Shown here: piece after piece, positions 1-7,682 of the stretch
Position numbering within the stretch: the first letter of the stretch is position 1
How the letters are laid out: every line of letters starts with the position of its first letter
NCBI GenBank assembly: GCA_945900785.1
Contig: CAMDJM010000021.1
Span: forward strand, 1 to 64,000
Length of the DNA: 64,000 nucleotides
Direction: 5' to 3'
Source of the DNA: Akkermansia muciniphila
Lineage (GTDB): Bacteria > Verrucomicrobiota > Verrucomicrobiia > Verrucomicrobiales > V1-33
Program-made: the position numbers and the translations under genes
The notes under the pieces: generated by a model
Databases searched by the model: none
What the model saw: only the letters and a program-made list of their open reading frames with translations
What the model was told of the DNA's origin: nothing

Positions 1-234
1 GCGGGCCAATCCTTATCATAACGCCTGGACGGAATCCTTCATGGGCACCCTCAAAGCCGAAATGTTGCAGGGCGGCACCTTCATCGACGCCCACGACGCC
101 CGCATCGAGATCTTCGCCTACATCAACGCCTACTACAACACCCGCCGCAAACACTCTTCCCTCGCCTACCAGACCCCCGTTCAGTTCGAATCAAATCTCG
201 TCCAAAATAACTAATCTTTTTGGTCCATATAACA
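1..234 (+). mobile_element. Right end of an IS3-family insertion sequence
   Basis: The window opens inside an insertion element. It holds the C-terminal end of an IS3-type transposase followed by a short AT-rich tail ending TTGGTCCATATAACA. Read from the other strand this begins TGTTATATGGACC, which fits the TG...CA ends usual for IS3-family inverted repeats. The left end lies outside the window, so the repeat cannot be paired and the exact boundary near 234 is inferred. The reading frame that starts immediately after it looks truncated, as expected of an insertion into a gene. Confidence 0.6.
2..214 (+). CDS. IS3-family transposase OrfB, C-terminal fragment (integrase core)
   Basis: An open frame enters from the window edge and ends at TAA 212-214, giving about 70 residues. 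It contains the NPYHNAWTESFMGTLKAE block with the last catalytic Glu of the DDE/rve core, then INAYYNTRRKHSSLAYQTP, the standard C-terminal end of IS3/IS150-type OrfB. The enzyme cuts and joins the IS ends during transposition. The product is complete at its C-terminus and cut by the window at its N-terminus, so whether the element is active cannot be judged. The absent start makes it too short for the ORF track. Confidence 0.88.
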   Translation, partial: RANPYHNAWTESFMGTLKAEMLQGGTFIDAHDARIEIFAYINAYYNTRRKHSSLAYQTPVQFESNLVQNN

Positions 235-235
235 G

Positions 236-517
236 TTGCACATCAGGGACCTAAGGGAGGTTCATGCCACCGTGCCCATAGAGTTGCGCGAGATTCCCCG
301 CGAAACCGAAGTTCCGGAGCAGCTCAGCGACTGGGCTTTAGGAATATCGCCCGGTTCAGAGGAAACGAAGAGACTCCTGGACAAACTTGATTCGTGGGCT
401 GGTGATATCTTACCATGGCTGGAATATCAAATGACATTGCTTGCATTTTCGGACATTGATGCGTTTCCAAAATTAAAGCGAGCATGGGAGGCAGAGAAGA
501 AAGGTCTGGACATATAA
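236..517 (+). pseudogene. C-terminal fragment of an unknown protein truncated by the IS
   Basis: A 93-codon frame opens at a TTG two bases past the inferred IS end and stops at TAA 515-517. The residues are an ordinary soluble mix (for example LLDKLDSWAGDILPWLEYQM) and base composition is lower in GC than the neighbours. No family is recognised. Because the frame is open right up to the IS boundary and has no convincing start, I read it as the surviving 3' end of a gene cut by the element. It could instead be a small acquired gene using the TTG. Confidence 0.45.
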
Positions 518-570
518 TAAACCAAATCACCAGGGAATTTAACTGCCGCGAGTCCCGAGCCGGCAGGATC

Positions 571-1764
571 CTACTCCGGATACATCAGAATGGGCTGACG
601 GCGGGAGCGGAAAGCGGCTTCGTCGTTTTCCCAGGCGCGGGTGGCTTCGGGCCAGGGAATATTTTGTTCGATGGCGGCGCGTCCGCTGGCATTGCCGAAC
701 AGAAGATCAATCGCGATAGGGTTGGTGACGTATTCGTAGATCTCGGTCCGCCATTGGAACTCCCCTGGATTGAGGCTGCGCGCGGTTTGCAAAAAGGTGT
801 ATCCGGTGCGGACGGGACGGAAGGCGTCAGGATCGGTGACGTGGATTTGCACCCCGCCACAATCCTTTCCGGCCTGTTTTTGGAACGTGGGGCGGAAGGT
901 GAGGGGACGGAAGGTCACGCCAGGGAGTTTCGCCTGTTCCAGCCGGGCGGCGAACTCGCGCCCTGACAACCACGGAGCGCCCATGATTTCAAAGGGCCGG
1001 GTGGTGCCGCGGCCTTCGCTGAGATGGGTGCCTTCCACGAGGCAGGCCCCCGGATAAACGAGGGCCGTGGCAGGTGCCGGCATATTGGGGGAGGGCAGAA
1101 TCCAAGGGAGGCCGGTGTCCGGAAATAACATACCGCGTTTCCATCCCTCACACGCCACCACGGTGAGCGGGGCTCCGGCGATGCCGCGTTCCTGAACATA
1201 CAGTCTGGCCAGTTCCCCCATAGTGAGGCCGTGGCGGATGGCGGTATCGGCGCAGCCCACAAAGCTTTGAAAGCCGGGCTCCAAGGCAGGGCCTTCCACG
1301 GCGAGGCCCCCGATGGGATTGGGGCGGTCGAGGATCATGACCGGCAGCCCCAGGGGCAGCGCGGCCTCCAGACAATACAACATGGTGGCCTGGAAGGTAT
1401 AATACCGGCTCCCCACGTCCTGCAGATCGATCACAAGGATATCGAGCCCGCGGAGACTCTCCACCGTGGGACGCAGACTGAAGGCGTTGGTTCCATACAG
1501 ACTGTGGAGACGGGCGGCGGCCCCGTGGCCGGTGGACTCATGCTCCGCGACGTGGATGAGATCCTGAGCCTGCCCCATCAAGCCGTGTTCAGGACCAAAG
1601 ATCGCCGAAAGGGTGAGGTGGGAAGCCGCCGAAAAAAGGTCAATGGCATGGCGCAGCGAGGAATCGCAGGAAGCCGGGTGCGCCACCAACCCCACCTTCA
1701 TCCCACGCAGGGGAGCGAATGCCTGGGCTGTGAGAATATCCAATCCGGTTTGAACCTTTGTCAT
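571..1764 (-). CDS. NamZ-like exo-beta-N-acetylmuramidase (DUF1343)
   Basis: This 397-residue protein matches the DUF1343 family end to end. Hallmarks are GPEHG near residue 58, VIDLQDVGSRYYTF near 110, ILDRPNPIGG near 143 and VEGTHLSEGRGTTRPFE near 243. The characterised family member NamZ removes terminal N-acetylmuramic acid from peptidoglycan fragments, so a role in cell-wall recycling is the best guess. No signal peptide is visible, although many relatives are exported. The start is the ATG at 1764, preceded by AAGGTG, one of the few Shine-Dalgarno-like sites in the window. It stands alone, with 387 bp of non-coding DNA upstream. Confidence 0.85.
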   Translation of the reverse strand: MTKVQTGLDILTAQAFAPLRGMKVGLVAHPASCDSSLRHAIDLFSAASHLTLSAIFGPEHGLMGQAQDLIHVAEHESTGHGAAARLHSLYGTNAFSLRPTVESLRGLDILVIDLQDVGSRYYTFQATMLYCLEAALPLGLPVMILDRPNPIGGLAVEGPALEPGFQSFVGCADTAIRHGLTMGELARLYVQERGIAGAPLTVVACEGWKRGMLFPDTGLPWILPSPNMPAPATALVYPGACLVEGTHLSEGRGTTRPFEIMGAPWLSGREFAARLEQAKLPGVTFRPLTFRPTFQKQAGKDCGGVQIHVTDPDAFRPVRTGYTFLQTARSLNPGEFQWRTEIYEYVTNPIAIDLLFGNASGRAAIEQNIPWPEATRAWENDEAAFRSRRQPILMYPE

Positions 1765-2151
1765 ATGACACCTTAAGGCTGGTCCGGCATTTCGTCCAGA
1801 TGAGCTTCACTCGGCCGGGCATCCTTCTTTTTTATAGATTAAAAAGCCGTGCTCAGGATAGGCGAATAGCGGTCCTCCCATGGGATACAGCATCGGCAAC
1901 CCCCGGGCCAGGAAGGTCAGTCAAGTTCCTGCAAAAGCCTACCGCTCCGGAGGCCCTGCTGCGGTGGATCCTCCCGTGCTCCAGCCTCAGACATCCTGAC
2001 CTGCCTGAAGGTAAGTGCTGGACATTGGGGCAAGGAGATGAATCGGCCGCCCCAGCCACTTTGGGCTTTGGAGTGCGGATGGCTTGCCGGTCGTCCTGGC
2101 ATTGAGCGGTCTCCAGGATCACTGATCCCGGAGGGCAGGCTGAAGAAAACA
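1765..2151. other. Non-coding gap between the DUF1343 gene and the glycosylase gene
   Basis: No supported gene is seen. The frames here are short shadows with unnatural composition. An AT-rich patch (tttttatagattaaaa near 1830) could belong to the promoter of the leftward DUF1343 gene, but no clear -35/-10 pair was found. Confidence 0.4.
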
Positions 2152-3009
2152 TCAGGACAATTTCCCTGACATACGGGCATAATGAAACAGAAACTGCTGG
2201 GCATAACCGCCGGCGGGGCCAAAGTGCGTGCGGGCAAAGTGACGCAGGGCGGCAGCCTTGATGTCAGGATCCCCGGCAAAATAAAGTTCGCGCAGGACCC
2301 GCTCGACCCAGACATCGACCGGGAAAGCCGCTAGCCGCTGCCAACCAAAGAGGAGGGCACAGTTGGCAATTTTTTCCCCAACGCCATGCAACTGACAGAG
2401 CGCCGCCCGGGCGGCATCGTCCGGCAGCGAGGCGACGGCAGCGAGGTCAAACCGCCCGCTGGTGATGTCGCTGGCGGTGCGGTGCAGGAAGGGGGCCCGG
2501 TAACCAAGGCCACAGGCCCGCAGGGCTATTTCACCGGCCCCGGCGAGCGCTGCTGGTGTTGGATAGGCCCATTGCTCCGGCAGCCCTGGCGACGGAATGG
2601 CTTCCCCGAACCGCTGCCGGAGCGTGAGGGAAATCTGCCGGATGTGCGGGACCTGTTTCAGTGAGGAGGTGATGAAGGTAGCGAGGCATTCCCAAGCCGG
2701 CTGCCGGATGATCCGCAGGCCCGGACACCACTCCATGGCGCGCCGCAGGGGCTGGTCTCCAGCCGGGAACGTAGTGCTGAGGGCGCTCAGATCATGATCC
2801 AGTCCCAGGTAATCCATCACCAGTTCCCGGGTCCCGGGGCTGCAATGGAGCCCCTCGGGGGTGGGCTGCGAAAGTTGGACAGGTGTGGCCCCAATGAGCC
2901 CTGCCCACCCGCCTTCATGCGCGTGCCAGTGAAAGACCTGACCACTTTGCAGGGTGGCGGTGAGATCGAATGGCCAGCCGGAGAGTGGAATGATATCGGG
3001 AGCTGGCAT
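2152..3009 (-). CDS. OGG1/HhH-GPD family DNA glycosylase
   Basis: A 285-residue HhH-GPD superfamily protein with the layout of 8-oxoguanine glycosylases. The N-terminal part has LQSGQVFHWH, as in OGG1/AlkA N-domains. The helix-hairpin-helix is LCQLHGVGEKIANC near residue 205 and is followed by FPVDVWVERVL, which carries the catalytic Asp of the GPD loop. It would excise oxidised or alkylated purines from DNA. Aligned to human OGG1, the HKAL lysine that makes the Schiff base falls on alanine here (ARAAL). The activity may therefore be monofunctional or differ in substrate. It stands alone, and its upstream leader is pyrimidine-rich and merges into a heptamer repeat. Confidence 0.82.
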   Translation of the reverse strand: MPAPDIIPLSGWPFDLTATLQSGQVFHWHAHEGGWAGLIGATPVQLSQPTPEGLHCSPGTRELVMDYLGLDHDLSALSTTFPAGDQPLRRAMEWCPGLRIIRQPAWECLATFITSSLKQVPHIRQISLTLRQRFGEAIPSPGLPEQWAYPTPAALAGAGEIALRACGLGYRAPFLHRTASDITSGRFDLAAVASLPDDAARAALCQLHGVGEKIANCALLFGWQRLAAFPVDVWVERVLRELYFAGDPDIKAAALRHFARTHFGPAGGYAQQFLFHYARMSGKLS

Positions 3010-3024
3010 AGGGATCAGAGGAGA

Positions 3025-3101
3025 GAAGTCAGAAATCAGAAGGCAGAGGTCAGAAGGCAGCAGGCAAAAGGCAGAGGTCAGAGGTCAGAGGTCAGAGGTC
3101 A
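3025..3101. repeat. Heptameric short tandem repeat, 11 units of GARGKCA
   Basis: The stretch divides exactly into eleven 7-base units: gaagtca, gaaatca, gaaggca, gaggtca, gaaggca, gcaggca, aaaggca, then four gaggtca. The last four are identical, which suggests recent expansion. It lies just upstream of the glycosylase start and reaches into its leader. Confidence 0.9.
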
Positions 3102-3151
3102 GGGATGGACTCTGCCAGATGGTGGCGCGCATCAAGGGCGCTGAGGATCTT

Positions 3152-3760
3152 CTACCCCCGGCTCACGATAGCAATCAAATGCCGCAGTTCATCGGCTGCC
3201 TCGTTGGGATCCTGCACGGTAGCGGCGACTTCGGCACGAATGAGGTTGGGGAAGCGGCTGCAGAGCCGGTGCATAGCTACTTTCACAGCGGTGGCAATCA
3301 GGCCTAACGTGGCAGCAGCGGGGGCCTAGGACAGATCGGAAGCCGCGTCCAGCCAAGGCTTCAAAGTTTGGAAAAGAGCCGGCTTTAGCGCATGTTCCTT
3401 TTCCAAAACCGCCAGCGCCCGGGCAATCACCGTGAAGGCCCACTCCCGGTAAAAAACCAGCGTATCATCCTCGATTGGGAGCTGCAGGTCAGCATTGGAA
3501 TCATCCTCCAACGCTACATGCTCCGCTCCACCACCCCGTTTCTGCGCCATGGCCTCTTCACGGTGTTTGGTCAGGAAATGCCTCACGGCCCCCAACAAAC
3601 AAGTCCGCAACCTTCCCCGCGCGGGATCCAGGCAGCCCAACCACCCGGGAGCAAGCCCGCAAAAAATCCATGTGCCATTTCCCGGGCAGCCTCTTCACCA
3701 CGCCCGTCATGGCGGAGAAAGGCCACCACCGGCGCGTAATAGTCTGCTCACAAATCCGAT
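3152..3760 (-). pseudogene. Decayed ECF-type RNA polymerase sigma factor
   Basis: Three pieces of one sigma-70-like protein lie in order on the minus strand in different frames. The first, near 3755-3640, reads YYAPVVAFLRHDGRGEEAA...GFFAGLLPGGW (region 2). The second (3640-3326) carries LGAVRHFLTKHREEAMAQKRGGG and ends in an early stop after FQTLKPWLD. The third (about 3295-3152) reads VKVAMHRLCSRFPNLIRAEV...ELRHLIAIVSRG, the typical C-terminal region-4 end of large ECF sigma factors of planctomycetes and verrucomicrobia. At least one frameshift, an internal stop and a lost N-terminus make it non-functional. Upstream it abuts an antitoxin-like fragment, so a rearrangement probably removed its start. 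Confidence 0.75.
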
Positions 3761-3768
3761 AGGGCCGC

Positions 3769-3860
3769 TTACGGCATTCAACCGGGATCGCACTGGAGAA
3801 ACCGTTCTGCCCCAGCAGGATTTGGACGAACTCTTCGAAGACATGCGCGGGCCATATTAG
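3769..3860 (+). pseudogene. C-terminal remnant of a PIN-partner antitoxin
   Basis: The frame ending at TAG 3858-3860 reads LTAFNRDRTGETVLPQQDLDELFEDM, a charged tail resembling small antitoxins encoded ahead of vapC-type genes. It ends 21 bp before the PIN gene. Upstream the same frame runs into antisense of the sigma remnant, with no proper start. I therefore read it as the truncated end of an antitoxin gene; alternatively it is an unrelated short tail. Confidence 0.4.
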
Positions 3861-3881
3861 CCTGACAAGGCTCATTCCATT

Positions 3882-4313
3882 ATGATTTGCGCTGACACCA
3901 GTTTCCTGATCTCGCTTTACGGAATGGACGCCAATACCCCTGCTGCCGGGCAGCAATCGGCTGGCACCTCGTATCCCATTCACGTTAATGCCGTCATCGA
4001 TTTTGAATTTCACAACGCAGTTCGATTGCTGGTGTTTCGACAAAAAATTGCCCCAGCCCAAAGGCTTTCGCGGGTTGCCGCCTACCAGGCTGACAAAACT
4101 GCCGGGCTTCTTGTGGTGTCGGGTTTGGATACCAACGCAGTATTTGTGGAAGCTGAGGTGATTTCTGCGGCACACGGAGAACAAGGCGGCCATCGCGGAT
4201 ACGACATTCTCATCGTCGCAGCTGCAAAGCTCATCGGAGCCAAGGAATTCTGGAGCTTCGATGGTAAACAACGGGCGCTTGCCGCCGCAGAGGGATTTAC
4301 TGTCGGCCCCTGA
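3882..4313 (+). CDS. PIN-domain ribonuclease, VapC-like toxin
   Basis: A 143-residue PIN-domain protein. Asp5 (ADTSF), an acidic residue in DFEFHNAV, and the C-terminal RGYDILIVAAAKLIGAKEF followed by SFDGKQRALAAAEG supply the usual quartet of metal-binding acids. VapC proteins cut RNA, often tRNA or rRNA, and are kept silent by a co-transcribed antitoxin. Here the cognate antitoxin upstream seems to survive only as a fragment, so the toxin may be orphaned, silenced or inactive. Base composition is lower in GC than in the flanking chromosomal genes, consistent with horizontal arrival. Confidence 0.8.
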   Translation: MICADTSFLISLYGMDANTPAAGQQSAGTSYPIHVNAVIDFEFHNAVRLLVFRQKIAPAQRLSRVAAYQADKTAGLLVVSGLDTNAVFVEAEVISAAHGEQGGHRGYDILIVAAAKLIGAKEFWSFDGKQRALAAAEGFTVGP

Positions 4314-4385
4314 CGACCGCAGGTTCCTGACTGTTTTGCCGGGCGGGGTTACAGAAAAAGAGACACGACACCCCAGCAGCAGGGC

Positions 4386-5486
4386 TCACAACCACCGGCG
4401 GCGGCGGAAATACAACAGCATGCCGATCCCGAGGAGCACGAAGATGATCCAGACGATGGGATACCCCAAGGGGTGCTTGAGTTCAGGCATGAACTCAAAG
4501 TTCATCCCATACACGCCAGCGATAAAGGTGAGGGGCAGGAAAATAGTGCTGATGGCGGCCAGCACTTTCATGATTTCATTCATGCGCTGGCTCAGCACCG
4601 CGTGGTGATATTCCCGGATGGAGGTGACGGCTTCGCGGATGTGGTCGGCGGTCTCGATGGCCCGCCAGGCATGGTCGTAGAGATCACGCAGAAAAGGGGT
4701 CAGGGATTCCGTGGTGAGTTCCCCTTCGTGGTGCTGCAGGCCGACCGCGACCTCGCGGATGGGGCGGATGGTGCGGTAGAGGAAATTCGTCCGGGCACGC
4801 AGCTGATGGATTTCACGGAGGTCCACCACGGCATCCGGCAAAGTCAGCAATTCGTCCAGGCGGGCCACTTCCTCCTCCATAAGATCCAGGGCCAGGAGAT
4901 AATGGTCCAGGAGGGCATCCAGGAGCGCCCAGGCCAGATAGTCAGGGCCCTGCTGGCGCAGGCGTCCTTTCCCCTGCCGCAGGCGCTGGAGCACGGGATC
5001 GAACACGGCGGAGGGGCCTTCCTGAAAGCTCAGCAGCACCCGCTTGGTCAGGATGAGGGAAAAATGCTGCACGTCATAGGGTTCCGTGGAATTGTCAGGC
5101 CGGATGCTGAGCAACTTCGCCGTAACAAAAAGGTAGTCGCCAAAGTCATCCACCTTGGGTCCCTGATGGGGATTCAGAATATCATCCTGCACCAGAGGGT
5201 GGATGTGATAGGCCTCCAGCAGGCTGCGGATGCGGGTGGTCTCATGGAGGCCGGTCACGCGCACCCAGACGGGGCTGTCCCCTCCTTCAAACGCGACGCA
5301 CTCCGCCCCCGTCGCCACTTCCTGCTCCCGCACGCTTTCCGGACAAAAGTCAAAAACCGTGATCGAGATTTCAGGCATGCGGGGCTCGCCCTGATATTCG
5401 CCAGTGCCCGGAGCGGCCGCAGGCAGTTGCCCCCGCTGGGCACGACGACGGGCCCGCCGGGAAGTTCTGGATGATGAATCAGACAT
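4386..5486 (-). CDS. corA: CorA-family magnesium/cobalt transporter
   Basis: The protein has a large cytoplasmic N-terminal domain and two C-terminal membrane helices. The first helix ends in the diagnostic YGMNF motif and the last is followed by the basic tail YFRRRRWL. MNEIMKVLAAISTIFLPLTF before it is the classic CorA pore-helix lead-in. It forms a pentameric Mg2+ (or Co2+) channel in the inner membrane. The longest frame starts at 5507; I chose the Met at 5486 (MSDSSSRTSRRARRRAQ). The true start may be as late as 5378 (MPEISITVF), since the first 40 residues are basic and low in complexity. It appears to be a single-gene unit. Confidence 0.9.
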   Translation of the reverse strand: MSDSSSRTSRRARRRAQRGQLPAAAPGTGEYQGEPRMPEISITVFDFCPESVREQEVATGAECVAFEGGDSPVWVRVTGLHETTRIRSLLEAYHIHPLVQDDILNPHQGPKVDDFGDYLFVTAKLLSIRPDNSTEPYDVQHFSLILTKRVLLSFQEGPSAVFDPVLQRLRQGKGRLRQQGPDYLAWALLDALLDHYLLALDLMEEEVARLDELLTLPDAVVDLREIHQLRARTNFLYRTIRPIREVAVGLQHHEGELTTESLTPFLRDLYDHAWRAIETADHIREAVTSIREYHHAVLSQRMNEIMKVLAAISTIFLPLTFIAGVYGMNFEFMPELKHPLGYPIVWIIFVLLGIGMLLYFRRRRWL

Positions 5487-5606
5487 TGGTATGCGCTGAC
5501 ATGGCATGATCCGGCGGCGGCTGCATCCGGGATCATGGACAAAAATGGCTCCGCTTCAGTCTGCTCATGGGAAAGTGGCAGGCATCGAGACCCAGTTGGC
5601 AGAAAT

Positions 5607-6752
5607 TCAGCTTCCTCGTTTTTGCTTCACAATGACGCCGAGGTTCCAGGCATCGTGCATTTCCTGCAGTGAAGGCACTTTGAGAGGTCGCACGAGGCGG
5701 AATCCCAGGAATTGAGCACTGGTGTGATACCAGCGACTTTTCGGCAATTGAGGATCCATAACCTTCCAGACGTCCCGGGATCCCTGGCGGCAGGCACTGC
5801 GGAGGCGGTCCGCATCATCGTCCCAGGAGCCGCCCCGCACCGTCCGGGGATAGAGCGTAACCGGTTTATTGTAAGGATTTTGCACCGCTCCACCTGGTTC
5901 CTTTGATGCCACAATGGCGTAAAAATCAGGGCTATATTGATCCAGCACCCACTCCACCACATTGCCATGCATGTCATAGAGACCCCAGGGATTCGGCTTT
6001 TTTTGCCCGACGGGATGTGTGGTCGCGTCACTGTTTTCCCAGGACCAGGCATATTCCCCCAGTTTTGAGGCATCATCCCCGAAGGACCACGCCGTCGTTG
6101 TCCCGGCCCTGGCTGCGTATTCCCACTCTGCCTCTGTGGGCAGCCGGTAAAAGTGCCCCGTCTGTGCACTGAGCCACTGACAGAACTTATTGGCCGCATG
6201 CTCCGTCATACAGATCGCTGGATAGCCGGCCTCCCCCATCCCGAAACCCATGTCGGTATAAGGCGCGGTAGGGCTGCTGATGGCATCAACAGGTTCGGGA
6301 TCCGGCAGCGGCTCCTTTCGGCTGCCATCCAGCCACCGCGGCAGCGGCGTGACCATAAAAGGCCCATAGAGATCCCATGTCACCTCCGTGGCCCCCATCC
6401 AAAAGCCATCAAGCTTCACCCGCACCTGCGGCCCTTCATCCGCTTTGCGTTTCGCCTCTGCCGCCGGGCTCCCCATTAAAAATTCCCCTGCCGGAATCGG
6501 CAGCATTTCAAAGGTCTGGGGAACCTTTCCCTTCTTCATCTCTTCTGCATACTTCTTCAATTCGTCGCTCATCTCCCCACCTTGGGCCGTCAGGATTTGA
6601 TCCCTGATCTTGCGCGTCAGTTCTATCGTATCCGGCGTGTCGGGATTATTCCCCAAACCGCCCTCGCCCGCATGGGCTCTGCTGATGCATCCCAAAATGG
6701 CAAAGAACATGCCGGATAAAAACGACAGGGGAGTCCAATGGCTGGCGGGCAT
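5607..6752 (-). CDS. Secreted SUMF1/FGE-fold protein, probably non-catalytic
   Basis: This 381-residue protein has an N-terminal signal peptide (helix up to about ISRAHA) and a formylglycine-generating-enzyme-like domain from about residue 75 onward: [42 protein letters not shown] and LGFRLVRP. In true FGE the segment after GGSW carries the copper-binding cysteine pair. Here it is [11 protein letters not shown] with only one Cys, so sulfatase activation is unlikely and a binding or structural role outside the cytoplasm is more plausible. No sulfatase gene is adjacent. The divergent two-component system begins 213 bp away, and the 6753-6965 interval should hold promoters for both. Confidence 0.82.
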   Translation of the reverse strand: MPASHWTPLSFLSGMFFAILGCISRAHAGEGGLGNNPDTPDTIELTRKIRDQILTAQGGEMSDELKKYAEEMKKGKVPQTFEMLPIPAGEFLMGSPAAEAKRKADEGPQVRVKLDGFWMGATEVTWDLYGPFMVTPLPRWLDGSRKEPLPDPEPVDAISSPTAPYTDMGFGMGEAGYPAICMTEHAANKFCQWLSAQTGHFYRLPTEAEWEYAARAGTTTAWSFGDDASKLGEYAWSWENSDATTHPVGQKKPNPWGLYDMHGNVVEWVLDQYSPDFYAIVASKEPGGAVQNPYNKPVTLYPRTVRGGSWDDDADRLRSACRQGSRDVWKVMDPQLPKSRWYHTSAQFLGFRLVRPLKVPSLQEMHDAWNLGVIVKQKRGS

Positions 6753-6965
6753 GCAGCGAAAACGGTCGTGGCTCTCCCAAGCTTCCAGACCGGCAGGCTT
6801 TCCCTCTGATTTTTTTATGCCACACCTGAATCCATGAGAGGCAGCGCCGGTAGCTTGGCAGAACGGTCAGGTGTGATAGGAGAGAACCTTCCCGCTTTTT
6901 GGTTAAGCAATTGTAAAAGCCCGGGCAGGCGGTGGATTTTGCGGCAGAGTATGGTTTGAATCCCT

Positions 6966-7682
6966 ATGTCTGCTGCTCCTGCCCGTATTTTACTGATTGA
7001 TGATGACCGCAAGCTTTGCCGGCTGGTGCGGGATTATTTGACGCCGATGGGCTATGCGGTGGAAGCGGTGCATGATGGGGCGGAAGGGGCGAAGCTGGCG
7101 CTTTCGGAGAAGTGGGATGCGGTGATCCTGGATGTGATGCTGCCCGGACTGGACGGGCTGGAAGTGCTGCGGCGGCTGCGTCAGGAATCCGGCATTCCCG
7201 TGCTCATGCTGACGGCCCGCAGCGATGAATCGGACCGCATTGTGGGTCTGGAATTGGGAGCGGATGACTATTTGCCGAAGACGTTTTCCCCGCGCGAGCT
7301 GCTGGCACGGCTGCGCGCGGTGCTGCGGCGGGCGCAGGGGCTGGCTGGGCCAGGACCTGAGCCAGTGACGGAGATTTGCGTGCGCGATTTGAAAATCCAG
7401 GTGGAGGCGCGCTCTGCTACGTTGGGGAGCGAGGTGCTGGTGCTGACGCCCGTGGAGTTCGAGCTGCTGGTGGTGCTGGCGCGGGCCAAGGGCCGGGTGA
7501 AGAGCCGGGAGCAGCTGGTGGACGAAATCCGGGACCGGGAATATGAGGTGTTTGACCGCTCGGTGGATGTGCATGTTTCCGCGCTGCGGCGGAAGCTGGG
7601 GGATGATGCGAAGGAGCCGCGCTACATCCGCACGCTGCGGGCGGCGGGCTACATGATGATCGATCCGGAGGGCCAGAGTTGA
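6966..7682 (+). CDS. OmpR/CpxR-family response regulator
   Basis: 238 residues: a receiver domain (acid pocket IDDD at 11-14, phospho-acceptor Asp56 in VILDVMLPG, Thr83, Lys105) and a winged-helix DNA-binding domain (about 140-232, with LTPVEFELLVVLA and DVHVSALRRKLGDD). The usual Lys-Pro after beta-5 is Lys-Thr (LPKTF), as in some CpxR-type regulators. It would control envelope-related genes when phosphorylated by the kinase encoded next, whose start overlaps this stop (TTGA), giving translational coupling. A likely upstream target or partner is the divergent SUMF1 gene, but that is inference. Confidence 0.9.
   Translation: MSAAPARILLIDDDRKLCRLVRDYLTPMGYAVEAVHDGAEGAKLALSEKWDAVILDVMLPGLDGLEVLRRLRQESGIPVLMLTARSDESDRIVGLELGADDYLPKTFSPRELLARLRAVLRRAQGLAGPGPEPVTEICVRDLKIQVEARSATLGSEVLVLTPVEFELLVVLARAKGRVKSREQLVDEIRDREYEVFDRSVDVHVSALRRKLGDDAKEPRYIRTLRAAGYMMIDPEGQS

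Noticed and set aside
3025-3101. A CRISPR array
   Set aside because: Units are 7 bp with no spacers; the other repeat tracts in the window likewise lack repeat-spacer structure, and no cas gene is present.
5607-6752. A functional formylglycine-generating enzyme, or an OvoA sulfoxide synthase partner for the ovothiol-type methyltransferase
   Set aside because: The copper/cysteine active-site segment is not conserved, there is no DinB domain, and the protein is exported.
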